The notes under the pieces: model-generated | The model's input: the letters and a program-made list of their open reading frames with translations, nothing else | The model's database searches: none | What the model was told of the DNA's origin: nothing | Part shown: piece after piece, positions 52,280-63,993 of the stretch | How positions within the stretch are numbered: position 1 is the stretch's first letter | How the letters are laid out: the number at the start of each line of letters is the position of its first letter | Made by a program: the position numbers and the translations under genes | Assembly: GCA_951802425.1 (NCBI GenBank) | Contig: OX637802.1 | Coordinates: 1,364,001-1,428,000, forward strand | DNA length: 64,000 nt | Direction of reading: 5' to 3' | Source: Clavaria fumosa | Lineage: Eukaryota; Basidiomycota; Agaricomycetes; Agaricales; Clavariaceae

Positions 52280-53012
52280 CTCTGGCTCACATCCACTTGG
52301 AAAACCCTAGTTCAAATTTGCAGATCTGACACTCCTTGTCATCGAGTGTCCCTCTGAGTTTGGGGGTGCCATCTCCACTCCTGCATGTCATCGCCTGCCG
52401 GCTCACATTCGGGTGGTACCATCACTCCCCTGGCACACCCAGCTTGGCTTGGATGAGTGTCACCACTTTTCTGCCCCAAGCTCTCCAATACCTAGTCTCC
52501 AGCTTACCACTGTATAGATTGCATTTACATAAGCCTGCTCTCTCACCTATTATGTCCAATTACATAAGCCCCCTCTTCCATCTCAGCCTGAGTACAGAGC
52601 CAAGACAACACTATTTAGCTGACATGACATGACCTGGTCACATCAGCTAAGTAGGCCACAACTGTGGGAACCTTAGGTGCCCTCCAGAGGGCCACTGACA
52701 TAAGCATAGCCAAGTGGCTATGCTAGGTAGACTAAATAGGTATGTACATTATGTAATCAAGTACAAACAGAAGGCCATACAATGCATGTCAGCCAGCCCT
52801 TTGTAAGTGTAAAATACAGTATGTGCTTGGCAGGAGTCAAATCCATGCACTCATGGAACTGGGGGTTGAACCTGCAACTTTAGGTTCCTCTTAGAGTCCC
52901 CAGAGAATGCAGGTTTACAGGCAGCCTTTGGATTTGGTATGGAGTGGCCATACACACTCCTTACAGTAAGGGCATTTTCACTAGCATGAGTTTGGTACAT
53001 CAGCAAAGCCTA
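52280..53012. other. no gene seen
   Basis: Intergenic sequence with short repeats and a small hairpin (gcatagccaagtggctatgc, about 52697-52716). No coding region supported. A B-box-like ggttcaacccc on the minus strand near 52870 lacks an A box. Confidence 0.5.
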
Positions 53013-53455
53013 AGATAGGCTGCATCCACACTCCTCTACATCATGTGATCTAAATGACAAGAAAGCATGACATTTGGACCAAAAACCCATCTCCTCTACT
53101 AAAAAGGACTTATTGACAAAAGTAAGACCTAGGATCATTGTAAAAATCAATTCCCCTGAGATCCTAGGTTCAATTTTGGGCAAGAAAGGGCAAATGCCTG
53201 ACAAGATACTTTTTTTGCCCAAGTGCCACCAATATACCCCTAAGCAGACTAGGCCCAACAGAATTTTTTTCTCTCTCTGCACCATGCCAGAGACAAGCTG
53301 CATGGGCAGCCAAGAAATTTTGAGGCCATCGCATACTTCCCAAGAGCATAATGCGAGACCTTGACAAAGCTCAAATTGTGTAGCATACAGTAAATTTACT
53401 TGTCATGATGTGTCACACTGCATGTGATGTAGCAGCAAGTGGATGCAGCCTATCT
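53013..53455. mobile_element. MITE with TA target sites
   Basis: Terminal inverted repeats agataggctgcatccact-like at both ends (left 53013 on, right to 53455), flanked by TA. The ends agree over about 16 bp and more loosely to about 45 bp (ctacatcatgtgat). 443 bp, non-coding, Tc1/mariner (Stowaway)-like by its TA sites. It is the last repeat before the gene region. Confidence 0.75.
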
Positions 53456-53554
53456 TATTGGGCTACATCTTGGCCAATGGTTGGCTGGGCCTTGCATCAG
53501 AGGTTCCTTAGAATACTATACTTTCATTCTCCTGTGTTTATTCTTTAAAACCTA

Positions 53555-56500
53555 TCAGGCAAACATGATACCCCTACAACCTGGTGCACCACAGTAACAC
53601 TTTGAATGGATCGGTAGATGGCTTGTCGGTTTGTTTGAATCCTCATCAACTGTGCAATAAGAAAAACACAATTCCTCCCATGGCTCAATGTCCCTTTCTG
53701 TGAAGAGGGCCAGGAGAGGTCTGTCGAGGGCAGCATCATTCCAGTAGACAGGGTTGATGTTGCAGTTTGGCTCGCAACTGTGATTCTGCAGAGTTGAGTT
53801 ATTGGATAGTGTACAATAATAAATCTCTGGGTTGTCACATACCAGGAACCGTGTAAACTAAAATTGGCACCGACTAGCTGAGAGCAATTTATTGGTGAAG
53901 GGAATGAAAACTTACATTACCCGCGTGATATGCATCAACGGTATACTTGTTTGATCGATCCCCGTTCTCATCCCTCATGATGTCAATATCAAGGAGATAA
54001 GTTCGGCCGAATCGGTCGTATTGCCTAGGATTTCAAATTCAGCTGCATTTGACAGGGATCATAATTCATGACTCACGTTCCCCTCTCATGGGCTGCTTCA
54101 TCTGTTAGGAGCTCACCAGCATAAATACCCACGAATGTACCACCAGCGATCCTCTTCGAGCCTGCAAAGACACCTATAGTCTCAAATAATTAAAAGGAGG
54201 AAGGTTTGTAAATAAGTGATTGTACCCCAGCCTTTATTCGCAGTCTTGACAATGTTGATTTCGCACTTGCGCCCATGCTGCACAACCTAAATAAATGAAG
54301 ATTCAGACAAAGACTAGGCATTATAAATAACTACTTACTCTGTTTGGACATGTCTCATCGCATGAGCAGAGATCATTACACTCATGTATTGGCACGTTGT
54401 GGTAGTTGAGAGTCCCGTCGGAGTTAAAGATAAAATCCGTATCGAGTTCCAAGTAGAACGAGCGTTGTCGGTCTGAGCATTGGCAAGGCCGTATCCTAGG
54501 TCTGCATGATCCTTTACAGTCACAGCCCACAAGGTTTTCCAGATCGGGGCCAGGCACCCCTTCACCAAGCCACATATGATTGGAATAATGAAACTCCCAA
54601 TCTGGATGCGGGCTTGAATCATGTTCGTTATACACGTGGATTGGGGGTGCATCTGGCTCATCCAGAGCTGTGTTTTCAATCATCATTGCCTCAAAGACCC
54701 TTCTCATCTCGGCGAGTTGGCGAAATTCAGGCATCAGGGCATTCATGTTATCTTCGAACGCATGTGGGAGATTCTTTGCTAGCAAACACGGTCGGCGCGA
54801 TCGAAGAAGTTCATCCTTGACTTGTGGCCATGTGAGGACCTCAATGTAGTTGCGGAAAACTGAAGTCAAGTTAGGCATTTCCTACTTTGCACTGGCCTTC
54901 ACGCAATGGGGACATACCAGCCAAGGATGTGGTACCCTCAGGGACGCCATTGACAAGGGGGCTTTGCAGAGGGCTAACCGACTCAGCGCTTTCAGCAAGA
55001 CGATCGGGTATCTTCACATTTAGTACCTGGTTTAGAATCATAAGTAGGGATAGGGGTACAGAACGCAAAGAAACTGACCGTTAAGTCTGATGTGGACACA
55101 GTAACTAGCTTATCAGGACATCTTTGTCTGTCAGTCTTGCCAGCTTGTGCCCACGCACCGGCGTCTCTCATGGTGGCTGTATTCCGTGATATCTGACAAG
55201 CATTGTCCGAACGGGTTGAGATCATTTGGAAAGGGCTATCGTCGCTTGGCACTTCGGAGCTCGGGTGCGAGGTCTGTGCATCAAGATGATCACATGCAGC
55301 GATAGGGCTGGGCCTTGTAGAAGCAACCTGTGACGAATTTATTTCATTGCACAGTCCAGAGGATCTGAAAAGCTTTCTTAAATATCCTAGATCTGGAGAA
55401 GAAAACATGAAATGATTCTCAGGATTCGCATATCTTGTCGTACCAGGACGTCCCGAAGGTTTGCCCTTGCCCTTTCCATGATCTCGGACAGATTCAAAGG
55501 GATTTTGCACAGTAGATAGCGTAGTTCCAATTGATCCCCTCTCGAATCTCCTGTCAGAGTCTTCAGATCTTGTCGAGAACATTTGCTCAGATCGAGAGCG
55601 TAGGCACATTATAGAAGGCGATAGTAAATGCGAAGACTGGGAATTCAGTTAATTTAGTCCCGTGAAATAATGACATTCCTACCACTGGTGCATTTGATGC
55701 GTCTGCATGTGGCACCGTCGCGGAGTTGCCCGCTCCTGAGACCAGTGGATTCATGCTGTAGACATCTGCCCCTGCACCTTGTGGTATGTGCGCCTCTGCC
55801 ACAGGTTGAGTGAAGAGGGGTGCGATTCCGCCCGAGACACAAATTGTTGGGTGGGGTGGGGGGGGTCGAGGATTCGAATGACCCTGTTGTCTTACCCAGG
55901 CGCGCGCTCTCAAAGAGGGGCGTTCCCGATAGAGCGGCGCCCAGAGACCATCTGCATCTCCATCAAGGGCTTCATCTTGACGGCCGGGTCGCCAGTTTAC
56001 AAAGGTCGCCGACAGCTTAGGCATATGCTCCTCGACACGACCAATAGCAGACCGATAGTGAAATGTACCTGGAGAAGGCTCAACCTTCGTGTCATTGTGA
56101 GCAGTAATACTCGGCCTGGAGAACATGAGTGATTCCTCCCTGGAGACAGTAGAATCATCGCTGTCGTGCAGTTTTGAATTTTCGATAACGAGAATCGATT
56201 CCATTGACAAGGGTGATGTCGGAGACATCGAGCCAAAACACGATATACCATCGGCCACGGCACTCCTCACAGGCGAGGATTGCGCAAGAGATTCACAGTC
56301 TGATTGTGTGCATGACTGGTCTACAAGACGAGCCATAAGCGCATCAAGTGCTTCTTGAGATGAGGTGGGGGATAGGGATCGTTGCGGGATCGTATCGAGT
56401 GTCATGGGCGCAAACGTAGAAGTCAAATCATTACTGCTTGTGGAACCTGAAGCGGCCATCTGACCATTGCCACGAGGAGAAATTGCACTACCAGGTTCGG

Positions 56501-57147
56501 AATCGTCGTCAGAAATGACTATTATTTCTGACTTTGCGGACCCGGACTCGACCGGGCAGAGAATCTTGTGCACGGCACGCGGTTCGCCGTCCGAGCTGGA
56601 GCTGATATCAATTACTTCAAGTTGTTGCAATCCCTTTATGGGTGAGTCCTTCGTAACGGGATCGCCTTTTGTGTCGAGCGTTTTAGTGAAGCGAGATTTT
56701 GTCCGCCGGAGTTGACGTCGCTGTTGGAATTCCTGGCCGATATAGGGAGGTAAATCGTCTTCGTCTGAGGTTGCGTTTGCTTCATTTGATATCAAAGGGA
56801 TGCGTTGTGGTTGGATTCCTACAGGAGGCAGCTGCAGCAGTTGCACATAGGCAGGGGAGAGGGCTCACCGCAATATTTTCCTGCATGGGGTCGTTGTTTT
56901 CCAAGCTCTTGACTGATTCTACGAATCTTCTGGGACCTTGATTTCTTCGGTGAAGAAGAGGTGGCTTTCCTCTTGTTCGGGAGAGCGTGAAGACTATCGA
57001 TCTCATCCTCGCTTCCTTCATCTGTCCTGGGTGTGGCCGAACCTCGCTCTGAAATCTCGAGTAAACACAAGGCGCAACTGTCCGTGGAAACTGCTCAGAC
57101 CAGATAAAACTGTCCAGCCTGGAGCTGGCGAACGAGAATCCATGCAA
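53555..57147 (-). CDS. SUV39/Clr4/DIM-5-type histone H3K9 methyltransferase
   Basis: Multi-exon gene; stop TGA 53555-53557. Exons supported by phase and splice sites: 53555-53785, 53843-53857 (15 nt), 53916-54024, 54077-54173, 54226-54286, 54339-54859, 54918-55026, 55079-55636, and from 55683 upward. The pre-SET domain has nine cysteines (C-D-C-K-G-S-C, P-C-Q-C, H-E-C, L-C-S-C, T-C). SET has K-G-W-G, Y-A-G-E, F-T-R-F-L, N-H-S-C-E-P-N-C and F-S-Y. Post-SET is C-Y-C-G-A-P-G-C. All catalytic and zinc residues are present, so it should be active on H3K9 in the nucleus. The long N-terminus is Ser-rich and acidic, with I-I-V-I-S-D-D-D-type SUMO-interaction-like motifs; no chromodomain was found, so it is more DIM-5-like than Clr4-like. 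The first exon is uncertain: two frames splice in phase near 56860, one with a basic K-R-K ... P-K-K nuclear signal. Confidence 0.9.
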
Positions 57148-57270
57148 GTACCACTGAAGTCATGTGATCAAACTGAGTGGCTTCGCCTTATGTAAATATC
57201 GTCTACTGAGTTGCGTCCTCATTTACAATTACTACATACGCCAAAGGCGTTAGTAGATCTCAGACAGACT

Positions 57271-58014
57271 CTATTTAGAATTTAGAAATACAACGTCAGG
57301 TCGCGTCTCACCGTATGAGAAAATCGACCCACGATGCAGAATATTGTTCAATTTAGTAACGCGGGAGGAAACGCTTAGGTCGATTGTCTTGTCCCCGAAG
57401 TCCACAATGATTCCACCTAGTACTGAAGGATTGACCTAGGAACGAGCGAAAGGGGATTGAGCACGTTGCTCCACAAGTATTCATATACTAACCTTATTTA
57501 TGAATTTGAGAGATTTGACCTGCGACGCTGTCTGTGACTGCTTGAGAGAATTCTCCAGGCGAAGTAGCACGTCCCGAGGCAAAAGGGCTGCCGAAGTGAC
57601 TACAACTGTCAACTCTCCCTTATACTTGGCTACCAGCTCATTGAACCCTTCAATCACACCAAGAGTTTCGCCCAGTCTTCCATTTTCCGACAACAGTGCC
57701 AATAGATTTTTCGTTATGTCTGAAAGTGGCTCTTTTTTGGGTGTGACAGCTTCGAGTGTCGAGATGAGGGTATTTACGCCACCCTTGCGCTCTTTCGCGG
57801 ACAAGGTGGGGTTGAGGATGAACGAGCTGGCTGGTGTGTTGTCTTTGATGGATTTCGTGACAGCCGAAAGATCGGCCTGAACTTTGTTGAGAACGGCCGG
57901 CGATCTGGCAAGAGCAGCTGAATAAGTGGCATTCGAGTACTTCAAGGCGATAGAGGATGCTGCACGATTCCCGAAGGTGATGGGGACAGTTGCTGAGCGT
58001 GCAGCAGAAAGCAT
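57271..58014 (-). CDS. ATP5: mitochondrial ATP synthase OSCP (subunit 5)
   Basis: Two exons: 57493-58014 and 57271-57435, intron 57436-57492 (gttagt ... ctag), phase 0, total 228 residues. The N-terminus is Ser/Ala/Arg-rich without acids, fitting a mitochondrial presequence. The OSCP core includes A-L-K-Y-S-N-A-T-Y-S-A-A-L-A, the N-P-T-L-S segment and the conserved end V-N-P-S-V-L-G-G-I-I-V-D-F-G-D-K-T-I-D-L-S-V-S-S-R. The protein links the F1 head to the peripheral stalk of ATP synthase in the inner membrane. The tail after K-L-N-N-I-L runs about 20 residues longer than usual, so another small intron near 57318 (ggtgag) is possible. It shares an 89-bp promoter region with rad10. Confidence 0.93.
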
Positions 58015-58103
58015 TGCGAAAGCTTGTGATGTAAACTATTCTGCTACGACATCCCAGCTTTTCCCGAACGTCACGTGGCGCATGATCAACTTCTCTTGCC
58101 TCC
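58015..58103. promoter_or_regulatory. bidirectional promoter ATP5/rad10
   Basis: Only 89 bp separate the two start codons of divergent genes. The stretch is GC-moderate, has cacgtgg (58073-58079) as a possible E-box, and no clear TATA. Both genes must be controlled from this interval or from within each other's 5' exons. Confidence 0.6.
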
Positions 58104-59111
58104 ATGTCGAAGCCACCAATCGTACATCCAGGATCTGGCAACAACATCATTATCAACCCATGTCAGGTGTGCGTTCCGCTCAAAGACAAGTGATTTTATT
58201 TTTATTTTAAATCTGTGGTCGCTCTGAGCAAAGCGAGCCAACCCGGTGTTGGAAAGCATTCGGAATGTCGGCAAAGAGTTCGGTGATATTCTTTCAGACT
58301 ACCAAGTTGGGAGGACCACAGGTATCCTTTTTCTTAGGTAAGTTGGTTAGAAGAACATCGATGTCATCTCAACTTTTAACAGCCTCAAGTATCATCGTCT
58401 ACATCCGGAGTATATTCATCAGCGGATTGAGCGCCTCGGGCATGCGTACGATTTGAGAATTCTACTAGTTCTCTGTGACGTCGTGAGCCTTGCTGATATC
58501 TCAGACTTTGGATCATACCCATGGAGAAATAGGGTGAACACCAAGATTCGATTCGCGAATTGACTAAGGTGCGTTTGAAATGTATGTCTGTCGTTGGACC
58601 GTATGAGAATCAATACTTTCCTGTCCTAGATTTGCATCATAAACAACATCACAGTCGTAGTTGCATGGACGTCCGTGCGGATCATGTCGCTATAAATATA
58701 TTATTCTCTGACAGTTCTAATGAACAGGGCAGACGAAGCTGGTCAATATATCGCTTTGTACAAGCACTTTGAGCACAAACCGCCTGATTTAATTAAAGAC
58801 CGGGTCGACAGAGAGTATGACGCTGTCTTGCGTTCTGCACTCACGAGCATCAGCAAGGTGAACAAGACAGACACGGAGACTCTTCGGACATCCCTTGGTG
58901 TGCGTAGCATCCATGTCAAGAGCATCAGTGTACTGGAGCCTGGATCTATCAGAGCTTTGCGAATATCGCAAGGGCTTCACCAGGGCAGCTGCAAGATCTC
59001 CCCGGATTTGGGCAAATCAAGGTCAGACGCATGAAGGAAGCTTTTGAAAAACCACTCTTCTATAAGTCAACTGGTGCTGTTTCCAGCTATCCTCCGCGAC
59101 ATTTTGCTTAA
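58104..59111 (+). CDS. rad10: Rad10/ERCC1 DNA repair endonuclease subunit
   Basis: Seven exons, all in phase: 58104-58166, 58234-58337, 58383-58482, 58533-58568, 58630-58670, 58728-58899, 58953-59111; 224 residues. The sequence follows ERCC1 block by block: [66 protein letters not shown], then the HhH tandem with [12 protein letters not shown]. Rad10 pairs with Rad1/XPF; the dimer cuts the 5' side of lesions in nucleotide excision repair and trims flaps in recombination. The short N-terminus lacks the extended region of human ERCC1. The exon 5 donor is chosen as gtccgt because only it keeps phase. Confidence 0.93.
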
Positions 59112-59441
59112 CATTCTCGCAGATCTGGGGGAAGGCAAAATACCATCTCTTTTTGCGTCCACAGGCTCGATCTCGAATCCTGTGATGACGAGTAGTCGTT
59201 CGCTAGAGCATAGCCCGCAGACGTTGGATCCCACAAGGATCGAGAGACGATGATGCCAACTTCAAAGTGAATCACCCTCATGTGTCGCGGATCTCGCGTA
59301 TGTATATATCTCATCCCTCGGCAAACACCTCAACCTGAATCCCACATTTGCACATCACATATAGTGCTCCCTGGGGCGAGTGAAGCATGTTTGATTACAC
59401 CATATGGACGGTCTGCCAAATGATTTGAATCCTTTGTGCAA
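59112..59441. other. convergent 3' intergenic region
   Basis: Space between the rad10 stop and the stop of the next, convergent gene. No coding sequence seen; presumably the two 3' untranslated regions. Confidence 0.5.
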
Positions 59442-62400
59442 TTATACCAGAGATGCCATCCTATTTTCCACACGAAAGAAGGCACGAAAATTGTGCCTCC
59501 GCCGCGCTTCGCAGCGCTTTAGTGCTGCAAGTTGCTGATATTCCAATCGGAGTTCCAGATGTTGGATTGCTGCTTTTGCACGGGAGCGATCAAGGAAGGC
59601 CCCACCTCGATCCACTGGCGGATGACAGAGAATAAGGGAGTGAACTCAACAATGAAGTGTACACGCACATATTTTTTCGTACGAGGCGTGTAAGAGACGC
59701 TTTATCGTCTCTAGAGGCGGTGAAGTCTTCCTATGATCCTTGAGGTTGATTGCTTCCAATCCGATTAGAGTCGTAGGTGGCCTCAAGGTCTCCTCTTCAG
59801 TGTATGCATCAATTGCCGATAACGCGACCCCGAGAATACGGATATAATGTCCGATATCTTCGTAATCAATGGCTGGACCGTCAGAGAAACTGGGCCGAAA
59901 GTGGTTTGAGCTTTCTTTCTCAGAAGACGCTGTGAAGGACTGAAGCTGGTTAATGATGGATTCAAGGGGTGGGAGATCTTGGTAACATTGCTACATGTGG
60001 ACTTCTGAGAGAGGACTCATTGAGACGGTAGATAACATACCTGTGGAATCGTGCGTTGGCCCGTCAGCAAGCCGTACGCAATCCATCTTGCAATACGTCT
60101 CGTACGTCCTGAACCACCGTCAAGGAACGATATAAAAAGTGACTTATTCGCGAGGGCAAGGTCCGAGCTGAACTCGAGTAACCTAGTGCAGACTTCGGAT
60201 TCCTGCCAAGGGCATTAAGAACGAAGACAAAATTTGTAAGCGAAAGCGCACCAAGGGTTTGACGATGACACCGTCAGGGGACATAGAGTCACAGACGGTA
60301 TCGATGGCCACCACGAGTTCCCTACGCAGATCTGCCGAGGTGGTTGGATCCATCCCAATCAGATGCAATGCCAAGAGAAGGTTATTAATGTCATCGTGCG
60401 GTATACGTCTTGCACTGTACGTCATGTAAGAGGGATGCAAATTGGGGCAACTGAGCTCTTTACCGTGCTGCTGCACTCACAAGTGCTACCAGGCGGTAAA
60501 GAAGGGGATTCCTGCTGTCAAAATTGGAGGGAACGATGAGAGTGTCAGATATTGGCCCCCATCCTGCCGTTTTATATATTGAAGGAGAAGCCCCGAGGCG
60601 CAGCAAAGTTTTCTTGATCAGATCGAACGAGACAGTGAGGCTCGCCGGAACCATACGCGACAGGGCGTGATAACACGCAATGGCGAGCGGAGAGTTAACG
60701 TATGACATTGCTTTAGAAAAATGAGAAATTTTCATATTAGGTGACATGGGTCCGGTCTGACCTTGGGTGAAAAGCCATGGAACCAGCGGGCCGCATTCAG
60801 GTAAGGGGATCGTTTCGAGGATCCCCGAATCCAGGACAAGCGACACCAATGCGAAATCTTGCTTCCCATAAGCATAGATACATCTGTTTAGAGTTGTGGG
60901 ACGACATACCACGGCGATCGAGAGCGCGCTCCAAAGTACGGAGTATGGGACTTCCTTGGGCGTCGAGGATGAAACTCTCAATTTGATGCTGGTTCCCTTC
61001 GCCCACTCCCTGAATCCAGAAAGATTCACCTGGCATCAACTTCACGCTCGCCGTTCGGTTGTTTTGGCGATCGCTGCCTAATATGTCTCCTACGACCTTG
61101 GCTTTTTCCTTGCCTATTAGTCTCTCTACTTTTTCCTCATTGAATTCTGCAACACTCCTGGGGCTCCTCGACGGTGATTCGTCCTGGTTCGAGCCGAAGG
61201 GACTTATCTCTCGGATAGCTTTCAGTGCAGCATCTTCGTTGCCCCATTGGGTGGTAGGTTGTATTTCATCGAGTGCATCGCTGGCGTTGGGCATGGGCGC
61301 GGCTTGGGGTTTGAGAGCGTCCTCGGCACGTGAAACAGAATTCAATCCTGCGCTTTGTTTTTTTTCTTCCAATCTTTTCTCTCGCAGTAATTGTGCAAAT
61401 GGACAATGTCTTTGACTTTGTGTTGGACGCTGTCGTGTTACTACACGTGGCGGCGTTGGAGTTGAGGGGGTTTCCGATGAAGAACTTAGTGGACGTCCTT
61501 GATAAAAGGTGGAAGGCGTTGAGGGCATGGACGATCGTCTTCCGTGAACTCGTTGTCGAGCACTACGCCGCAGTGGGGTGGAAATTCCTGAATGGGAAGC
61601 CGAGTCGCTGCTGCTGCTGTTTTCATGTGTAGTCGTCGAAGGATATCTAGAGACGTCTGGTATCAAGCAAAGTCAAAAATGATGTATGTTCAACACACGC
61701 AATTTGTCCCGTATGGGCCCTGGCAGTCAGAAAACCCAGCATTTCCTCGTCATCGTCGCTTCCGTCCGTATCAGGAAAGTGAATAATGGTGGGTTCTGGG
61801 CTCCAAAGGGCGGCAGAGGTCGCGGCTGCCTTAATCTGGGCGATTATCTGGTCTGTCTTGGCTTTGACGGATAGTGGCAATGGCGTGGGCGGCCTGGGGG
61901 AATGCGATGACGCAGGGGTAGTGGGCCTGACGGAGGTCAAAGGTGAATCCTCGGTGTTGAGTTTGGCCACATCCTCTGTTTCAGAGACACCAGAAAGTTT
62001 TGACGGTAAGGAAGAGATAGACATTGACGAAAGTTGTGTAGGACTTGAAAATGTTAAAACAACTTCGTCATCACCGCGCTCACACGCGGAAGATCCACAA
62101 GCTGGTGAAGCCACGAGGGCCTCAGAGGTGCCAGTGGGTCCGACATTGTCAGGAACAAGCTTGGTGGCCAAGTCCACTTCGCTCTGCGTGAGATCTGGCT
62201 CGAAGCCGGCATCGGGGTCGGAATTGACTTCAGACATAGAAGGGCCCGGCGTGCCGCTTGCGTCCGCGCGCCACCTGTCTACGCTTGCCTTGACCTCCTC
62301 TGGGTCTTTGGGTGGAATCATAGTCAAGGAAAGCTCGTGCTCGTCTGATTGACTGGTTGTGATGATCTCGTCTATCGTTGAGCTGATTGTAATGCAAATG

Positions 62401-62993
62401 GGTTGTTTTCTCCTTATCCGAAGCGCGGACATGCGACAAGGGGCAGAATCTTCCATGGGCAACAAAGGTAGCACAGAACGACTCGAAGAGTGGTCTGGAA
62501 TAGCGACTCCCAAACGGTTGGCATCTGCACCAAAGCCAGACTTCCGAGTCTCAGGTCCCCTATTATTTTCAAGTCTCGGCTTTTTGCGCCGTCGGACGGC
62601 AAGTGGATCAGGAAGACAATTTGAGGCCCTAAGGTATTGTATGTCCAGTGAGCTAGAGCGCTTCACTGGAGTACACTGACGAGTAGTTCTGCGAAGTGAG
62701 GGCTTATGGGGTTGTGAAATCGCAGAGGGAGCTACGGAGTCGCTGGAGAGAGAAATATGCGAACGAACACTGGTCGAAGAGATGGAAATGACTTCCATAT
62801 CTGGGGGCAGAGGCGCATTCCTGGAGATAGTGTTCCTCTTCCTCATTGCTGTTGGAGACATCAACTGCGAGTGCAGTGGCTGAGGTATTGTGTGAGGGCT
62901 TGAGAGCGAAAACGGAGACGATGGTGCGGGTTTGATTGGGTAAAAATCAGTGAGTTTTTGAGACTGAGTAGGGAATTTCCTTTTGGTCCTCAT
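59442..62993 (-). CDS. unrecognised large nuclear-looking protein
   Basis: Minus-strand gene from ATG 62993 to TAA 59442-59444. Well-supported 3' exons: 59442-59614, 59669-59990, 60041-60202, 60252-60414, 60464-60710, each in phase with short introns. The first exon (to about 61690) is low-complexity, Ser/Thr/Pro-rich, with basic patches (R-R-R-K-K-P-R), acidic S-D-D-D-E-E and an N-terminal Q-S-Q-K-L-T-D-F-Y that loosely recalls a PCNA-binding PIP box. The middle (60797-61666) has a basic coiled segment (L-L-R-E-K-R-L-E-E-K-K). The last 450 residues are helical, hydrophobic and without low complexity, as in HEAT-like repeats, ending with a basic helix (A-A-L-K-R-C-E-A-R-R-R). Joins near 60900-61050 and 61640-61700 are not settled. 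I do not know the family. Confidence 0.65.
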
Positions 62994-63180
62994 TTTAGAG
63001 AAGTGCAACTTGCGCGTACATAGGAGGAGCAGCCGAAACACAGGTTGCCTTGCGTGTCACGTGTTTATCACCTGACTCTCCACGCGTGAAGTCCGCCTCA
63101 TTCCTTCGGTGCGGCTGGAAAATCTTAATGTCAACGATTGAAAAGGGCCATGTTGTCTGCACGTCTTCGTTACGCCCAGC
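62994..63180. promoter_or_regulatory. divergent promoter region
   Basis: 187 bp between two divergent start codons, with cacgtg at 63059-63064. No TATA box obvious. Likely holds the promoters of both neighbouring genes. Confidence 0.45.
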
Positions 63181-63993
63181 ATGGAGAAATGTGTTTTGGG
63201 AGCAGCACCACCTCATCGCTCTTTCATTATTGGAGGAAGCAGGTTCACTTCCTTCATCTTGGCCGGGCTCTTCGTGCTTGCATATCGCCTGAAGAATTCC
63301 TCTCCACAAGGAATGCTGCACAATGCAGAACTCACACTTTCTCGCTGCTCCTCACTTCATTTGAAACCGGTCACTCCTCTCAACTTGCTTCCACGTGAAC
63401 GCTCCGACCGTTTTGAGCCGGCGACCAAGCCTACCTTGCTAAAGAACGCTAGGATATGGACTGGTGAAGGCAATGGCACCGAAGTTGTATATGGGAATAT
63501 TTTCTTGGACAACGGGCTCATTCGGAAAGTTGGAAATGTCGTTCTTTCCACGCTTCCATCTGACATAGCAGTCGTCGATTTGGGAGGTGCCTGGGTGACT
63601 CCTGGCATTGTGGATATACACAGTAATCTGGGAGACTCCCCCATACCTTTCCTTGGCGGTGCTATGGATTTGAGTTCGCCGAATGGTCTTGTGCAACCAT
63701 GGCTCCGAAGTCTAGATGCGCTCAATACTCACGACGAGGCTTATTCGCTAAATATCGCCGGAGGCGTCACCACTTCTTTGGTTTTCCCCGGATCTGCCAA
63801 TTCCATTAGTAAGTATTCTGGAACCACTGAAAGGAATCGTCTCATTGACGAATTGTTAGGCGGCCAGGCGTTCACGATAAAGATGAGAAAGACGACGGAG
63901 AGGACTCCCACGTCCATGCTACTGGAGCCGCCATATAACGTGAATGGTTTATTTCCCGCCCCTAACCTACCCGTGCGGTGGAGGCACATTAAG
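63181..63993 (+). CDS. amidohydrolase-family protein, 5' part (runs off window)
   Basis: Starts at ATG 63181. Residues about 17-35 (R-F-T-S-F-I-L-A-G-L-F-V-L-A-Y) form a signal anchor. Then follows an amidohydrolase N-terminus: L-L-K-N-A-R-I-W-T-G-E-G, an Ile/Val-rich strand, G-A-W-V-T-P-G-I-V-D-I-H-S-N-L-G-D, P-W-L-R-S-L-D-A-L-N-T-H-D-E-A-Y, G-G-V-T-T-S-L-V-F-P-G-S-A-N-S-I. An intron at 63809-63859 (51 nt, gtaagt ... ttag) is in frame and free of stops; splicing gives the expected N-S-I-S-G-Q-A-F. A donor (aagtgagg) closes the last exon near 63993. The family hydrolyses amide or ester bonds and needs metals. The usual H-x-H reads H-S-N here. Confidence 0.85.

Noticed and set aside
52840..52910. 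tRNA gene on the minus strand
   Set aside because: Only a B-box-like ggttcaacccc is present; no A box and no cloverleaf stems could be drawn.
53010..53303. 97-codon minus-strand frame
   Set aside because: Falls inside the TA-flanked MITE; no domain.
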